Of a DNA stretch of 42,902 nucleotides, positions 39,428-42,902 are shown piece after piece. The stretch comes from a virus, in IMG/VR virus record IMGVR_UViG_3300042375_000563, positions 1 to 42,902 of that record; one strand, given 5' to 3'. Position numbers and translations under genes: made by a program. Under the pieces are notes generated by a model. That model was not told the origin of the DNA. It made no database searches and worked only from the letters and a program-made list of their open reading frames with translations. Every line of letters starts with the position of its first letter. Position 1 is the first letter of the stretch.

Positions 39428-40398
39428 CAGCGTACATCCTTCAGCCAGCCGAGCCCGTGCATCGGGTGCTTGATGTTGCGCTTGCCGTCCTTGACGGGGC
39501 TCTCAATCGCGCCACCCTCTTTCTTGAATACGCCGCTAAGCCAGCCGGTTTTCCCGAATGCGCCGCTTGACCCAAGGGCGCCAGCAATCGTCGCCGCCGT
39601 GCCCAGAGCCGAGCCGAAGCCAGACGTACCGGGCTCAGTGCGAATAGCCGTCCCAGCACCTGCCGGCGACGGAACTCCGCCGATACCAGCGAACTGCTGT
39701 ACCTGCGTAAGCGGATAGTCGCGCTGGCGTTGAAAGTCTTCGTAACGCAGATCAGCCGAACGCTGGCCTAGTTCCTGACGCTTCTCACCAATGGACTCAA
39801 GACCAGCCAGTTCGCGGAACCGCTGCTGCTGCGCACTCTCGCCAAGCGCGCCGTATTGCTTCGCACCTTCAAGAGCGCGCCCGGCCTCGGTGCCATACAG
39901 ATCAGCCCCGGTCTTATAGGCGTCGGCCATCGCCTCCATTTGTTTGTTCAGAGTCTGGGCCTGCGTATCCCGGATAGCCCGCTGATTAAATTCAGCGCTG
40001 CGCGAACCGCCAAATGTACCGCCGCCGATAAAGGTGCGATTGATCTGGGGTAGAATGTTCTCAGACAGATTCCTCGCCGCGGCGGTGCCAATCCCAGAAA
40101 CGACGTTCTGGATATATGGGTTCATGTACCGCTGGGCCATGCCCGGATCGGTGAACGAGCCCGTCCCGCGATTGATCGCCTGAGTGGCAGCGTCCACATA
40201 GGGCTGATACGAGCCCATTGTTTGCCTATAGAGGTCGAACGCCTGCTCTTGCTCCTGCTGGAATGGAGCAATGCGAGGCTTGTCATAAGCCTGATATGGG
40301 CCTGAGGTGGCGGCTGAGGCCCGGCCCAAGAGGTCCTTGGCGTACTGGGTGTACCACTCGGGCAGGATGTTCTGCGTCTGGGTAGTTGTCGTTGCCAT
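39427..40398 (-). CDS. Internal virion protein of the gp7/ejection type
   Basis: 323 residues. The N-terminus NILPEWYTQYAKDLLGRASA, then IAPFQQEQEQAFDLYRQTMG, YMNPYIQNVVSGIGTAAARN and FIGGGTFGGSRSAEFNQRAI form a pattern that recurs in internal or injected proteins of many podovirus-like phages. The C-terminal part has a Gly/Ala-rich stretch (about 245-285) and KKEGGAIESPVKDGKRNIKH. Like P22 gp7 it would be ejected with DNA to build a channel; family knowledge, not shown here. It overlaps both neighbours by one base. Confidence 0.65.
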   Translation of the reverse strand: MATTTTQTQNILPEWYTQYAKDLLGRASAATSGPYQAYDKPRIAPFQQEQEQAFDLYRQTMGSYQPYVDAATQAINRGTGSFTDPGMAQRYMNPYIQNVVSGIGTAAARNLSENILPQINRTFIGGGTFGGSRSAEFNQRAIRDTQAQTLNKQMEAMADAYKTGADLYGTEAGRALEGAKQYGALGESAQQQRFRELAGLESIGEKRQELGQRSADLRYEDFQRQRDYPLTQVQQFAGIGGVPSPAGAGTAIRTEPGTSGFGSALGTAATIAGALGSSGAFGKTGWLSGVFKKEGGAIESPVKDGKRNIKHPMHGLGWLKDVR

Positions 40399-42902
40399 TA
40401 CACTGCACCTCCGACGGCCTTCAGCATCTCTTGAATGCCACGCTGAGGCTTCGCAATCTTTTTCACGTTCTTACGCCCCGCGCCCCTGCGCACCATTTGG
40501 CGCATTCGGTCAAGGCGTCGAACACCTTCGTCAGTCGATCCGTCGCCAAGGTCGGCAACATCTTGCGCACTCCAGACGTACTCGCCGTCGGAAAGCCAAG
40601 CAGGGATCTTGTCCTCTTGCCCACTGCCAATACCCTTAACAGGACCCGGACCCGCATGCCCTCCGCCCTTACGATAAGCTATCAGGTGACTTACCATATC
40701 GTCGTCCACTTCGCCACCCTCCGCCATGTTAGGCCCATCGGTCTCAGTGTTCTCTCCCACAAACTGACCCGATTCGTTTATGTAGTATCTCTGGTAACCC
40801 GGGTTCATTCTTTCAGCGTCAGCCAGCGTGTATGCGGCGCCGGGTGTCGATGTTGTTGTATTCTTGATACCGTAAAAGTTTCCAGCTTCGCCCTGCTCAT
40901 ATTCGTCATAACCCGGCGACATGCGGCGAGCATCCTCCAGCGTAAGCGGCTGCGGCACGCTCCTTGTGTTTGTACCGATAAACTGACCTGTCGGGCTCTG
41001 AGAATAACTCTGATAGCCGGGACGTATCCTCTGAGCATCTGCCAGCGTAAACGGAGTGCCGGGTGTCGACGTTGTTGTATTCTTTATGCCGTAAAAGTTT
41101 CCAGCCTCATCCTGCTCAAAGTCGTCATAGCTCAAGCCCTGACCACGGACTTCCGCAAGTGTCAGCGGACGGCTGGTCTGCGTAGTGTTTGTCCCGATAA
41201 ACTGACCTGCCGGGTTCTGCGAGTAGCTCTGGAAGCCGGGGCGCAATCTTTGAGCGTCGGCTATGGTGTACGGAGCACCCGGCGTCGACGTTGTTGTGTT
41301 CTTTATGCCGTAAAAGTTACCAGCTTCATCCTGTTCGTAGTCGTCATAGCCCAAGCCCTGACCACGGATCTCCTCCAGCGTCAGCGGACGGCCCGTCTGC
41401 GTAGTGCGCGTGCCGATAAACTGGCCCGTTGGGCTCTGTGAGTAACTCTGATAACCCGGGTTCAATCTTTCAGCGTCGGCCAGCGTGTACGGAGTGCCCG
41501 GCGTAGACGTTGTTGTGTTGCTGATACCGAACCAATTACCGGCGTCATCCTGTTCGTAGTCAGCAAAACCGGGGTTCTGCGCACGGACTTCGGCCAGCGT
41601 CAGCGGACGACCCGTCTGCGTAGTGCGCGTGCCGATAAACTGGCCCGTTGGGCTCTGTGAGTAACTCTGATAACCCGGGTTCAATCTTTCAGCGTCGGCC
41701 AGCGTGTACGGAGTGCCCGGCGTAGACGTTGTCGTGTTCTTGATACCAAACCATTTACCTGAGGTGTCCTGCTCATAGTCGTCAAAGCCGGGGTTCAGTG
41801 CGCGAACCTGCTCAAGCGTCGGCGCTGCCCCTGAAGAACCTGCGCGCTTGCCTACCCACTGGCCAGCCGCATTTTTTTCATAAGACGTATAGTTAGGGAA
41901 TTTTGCCTTAACCTGCTCAAGACTCATGCCGGGTGCACCCGGAATTTCTTCGGTCTTTGAGCCAAAATACTCGCCAGCCGCGTTCAACTCGTAGGCTTCG
42001 TAGCCGGGGTTTAGAGCCTGATAGTCAGCAAGAGTCGGATTGAACGTCCCGCCCGCTTTTGCGCGCTGGTTAGCTGCAGGTGTATCACTCCCAGTGTAAT
42101 CCGGATTAAACGTGCCAAACCAGCGGCCCTGAGCGTCCTGACGGATTTCAGTATAGCCCGGATAAGCGGCCTGCACGTCAGCAGCGGTTAGCGGAGCGCT
42201 GCTAGTACCAGTCGTTGCGGCGGGAGTTGGGGTAGGGGTCGCGGTTGCTGCGCCGCCAATACCAGTAGTTGCGCCTCCAGTGTTGTTGCCAAAAAACAGC
42301 AACTCGCCGCTCTTCTGGCCGTAGGTAAACGGATCGTCTTCATACGTGTTGCGTGTTCGAGTAAGTCGCGGCACGGTATAACCGGTCCCAATCCCCGCAG
42401 TTAAATCTCCGTCATCATCACCGCCGCCATTGACGACATCTGCCGCCAAACTAAGAAGTGGGCTAAGGCCGGAAATCTTCTTTAAAGTTGAAAGAATTTT
42501 TTTCTTTGTAGATGGCTTATCTTCGCTCTCGCCAAGCATCTCTTCAACCGGAGTAATGTCGGCAATAGGCGGAACAAGGTTTGTAGGTTCGCGAACACCC
42601 GTAACTACAGTTTCAGGATCGGGAAGTTTTAAAATTTCGTCTACAGAAATGTTTGAGATGCCAGACCCGACGTTCAATAGATTACGAATTCTGTTCGCTT
42701 CAACCCTAGTCTCAGGAGTGCCGAGGTCTAGAATTTCATCTAGAGAGGTGGTCCCAATACCCGACGCAAGATTTAATTTCTCACGAATTCTGTTCGCTTC
42801 AACCCTAGTCTCAGGAGTGCCGAGGTCTAGAATTTCATCTAGAGAGGTGGTCCCAATACCCGACGCAAGATTTAATTTCTCACGAATTCTGTTCGCTTCA
42901 AC
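40398..42902 (-). CDS. Repeat protein of the virion module (PGY repeats), N-terminus cut by the window edge
   Basis: The frame is open from the stop at 40398 to the right edge, at least 834 residues; a TTG at 42677 is only an internal codon. From the N-terminal side: three 33-residue repeats (visible part), a linker with a Lys-rich helix and Gly/Asp run, then 13 repeats of 34 to 39 residues with the core LNPGYxxYxQxxxGxFxG. The C-terminal 109 residues hold GGEVDDDMVSHLIAYRKGGG, IPAWLSDGEYVWSAQDVADLG and a basic end. The IPAxLSDGEYV segment is common at the end of phage virion proteins. Function unknown; an adsorption or tail-linked role is a guess. It is coupled to the gp7-like gene by TAATG. 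Confidence 0.7.
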   Translation of the reverse strand, partial: VEANRIREKLNLASGIGTTSLDEILDLGTPETRVEANRIREKLNLASGIGTTSLDEILDLGTPETRVEANRIRNLLNVGSGISNISVDEILKLPDPETVVTGVREPTNLVPPIADITPVEEMLGESEDKPSTKKKILSTLKKISGLSPLLSLAADVVNGGGDDDGDLTAGIGTGYTVPRLTRTRNTYEDDPFTYGQKSGELLFFGNNTGGATTGIGGAATATPTPTPAATTGTSSAPLTAADVQAAYPGYTEIRQDAQGRWFGTFNPDYTGSDTPAANQRAKAGGTFNPTLADYQALNPGYEAYELNAAGEYFGSKTEEIPGAPGMSLEQVKAKFPNYTSYEKNAAGQWVGKRAGSSGAAPTLEQVRALNPGFDDYEQDTSGKWFGIKNTTTSTPGTPYTLADAERLNPGYQSYSQSPTGQFIGTRTTQTGRPLTLAEVRAQNPGFADYEQDDAGNWFGISNTTTSTPGTPYTLADAERLNPGYQSYSQSPTGQFIGTRTTQTGRPLTLEEIRGQGLGYDDYEQDEAGNFYGIKNTTTSTPGAPYTIADAQRLRPGFQSYSQNPAGQFIGTNTTQTSRPLTLAEVRGQGLSYDDFEQDEAGNFYGIKNTTTSTPGTPFTLADAQRIRPGYQSYSQSPTGQFIGTNTRSVPQPLTLEDARRMSPGYDEYEQGEAGNFYGIKNTTTSTPGAAYTLADAERMNPGYQRYYINESGQFVGENTETDGPNMAEGGEVDDDMVSHLIAYRKGGGHAGPGPVKGIGSGQEDKIPAWLSDGEYVWSAQDVADLGDGSTDEGVRRLDRMRQMVRRGAGRKNVKKIAKPQRGIQEMLKAVGGAV
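40728..42191 (-). repeat. Thirteen in-frame PGY repeats, partly as 219-bp DNA repeats
   Basis: Thirteen units of about 34-39 codons occur in a row. In the central part two types alternate, one ending TTTSTPGxP (38) and one ending TTQTGRP or similar (35), giving a 73-codon double unit. At 41451 and 41670 the DNA of neighbouring double units is nearly the same over the full 219 bp. Confidence 0.88.
42606..42902 (-). repeat. 99-bp tandem repeat at the right window edge
   Basis: Two base-for-base identical 99-bp units (42804-42902 and 42705-42803) are followed by a diverged third (42606-42704). Each codes 33 residues with VEANRIREKLNLASGIG and TTSLDEILDLGTPETR. The array runs past the window edge, so the copy number is unknown. 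Confidence 0.92.

Noticed and set aside
42675-42677. TTG at 42677 as the start of the PGY-repeat protein
   Set aside because: The frame continues upstream through two exact 33-residue repeats to the window edge, so the TTG is an ordinary internal codon.
1-42902. tRNA genes, integrase, repressor or insertion sequence
   Set aside because: No cloverleaf, recombinase motif, transposase or terminal inverted repeats were seen while reading both strands; a dedicated tRNA scan was not possible.

Overview
The window is most of the genome of a tailed bacteriophage with a short (podovirus-like) tail. The evidence is a full head-assembly cluster (small and large terminase, a P22-type portal, scaffold, major capsid), a P22 gp4-like head-tail adaptor, a repetitive tail fibre, and a block of large internal or ejection-type proteins. 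No integrase, repressor, tRNA or host-like metabolic gene was found. Base composition is fairly G+C rich, apart from one sharply AT-rich intergenic region. The host cannot be read from the sequence; a G+C-rich Pseudomonadota, perhaps an alphaproteobacterium, is a guess.

Layout. (1) 1-15590, minus strand, read right to left: terS, terL, portal, a 575-residue Lys-Gly-Gly-rich protein, a small protein, a GroES-like protein, scaffold, a conserved protein, then a terminator and a new promoter, a 198-residue structural protein, major capsid protein, a 221-residue structural protein, a run of very small basic proteins, the head-tail adaptor, a Zn-binding protein, and a tail fibre that runs off the left edge. 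(2) 15591-15990 is the divergent control region. (3) 15991-31580, plus strand: small early genes, a terminator, an AT-rich region with eleven TGAAACA sites (best candidate for the replication origin), many short overlapping genes including three membrane peptides and an array of related Ala-rich genes, then replication and recombination genes: primase N-domain, TOPRIM primase-helicase, SF2 helicase, VRR-NUC nuclease, YqaJ exonuclease, RecT annealing protein and an SSB with the DDDVPF tail. (4) 31599-42902, minus strand: a 2159-residue polyvalent virion protein with a HEALH metallopeptidase motif, two further probable ejection proteins, and a protein made of 13 PGY repeats and 33-residue tandem repeats that runs off the right edge.

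How it works together. The plus-strand half would act early: take over replication with its own primase-helicase, and use exonuclease plus annealase plus SSB for recombination and end repair. The minus-strand halves would act late: build and package the head, and load internal proteins and adhesins. Both window edges fall inside tandem repeats of minus-strand virion genes, so the contig probably stopped at repeats. The missing part should hold the rest of the tail fibre, the N-terminus of the PGY-repeat protein, and probably lysis and tail-tube genes. No DNA polymerase, endolysin or tail-nozzle (gp10-like) protein is visible.
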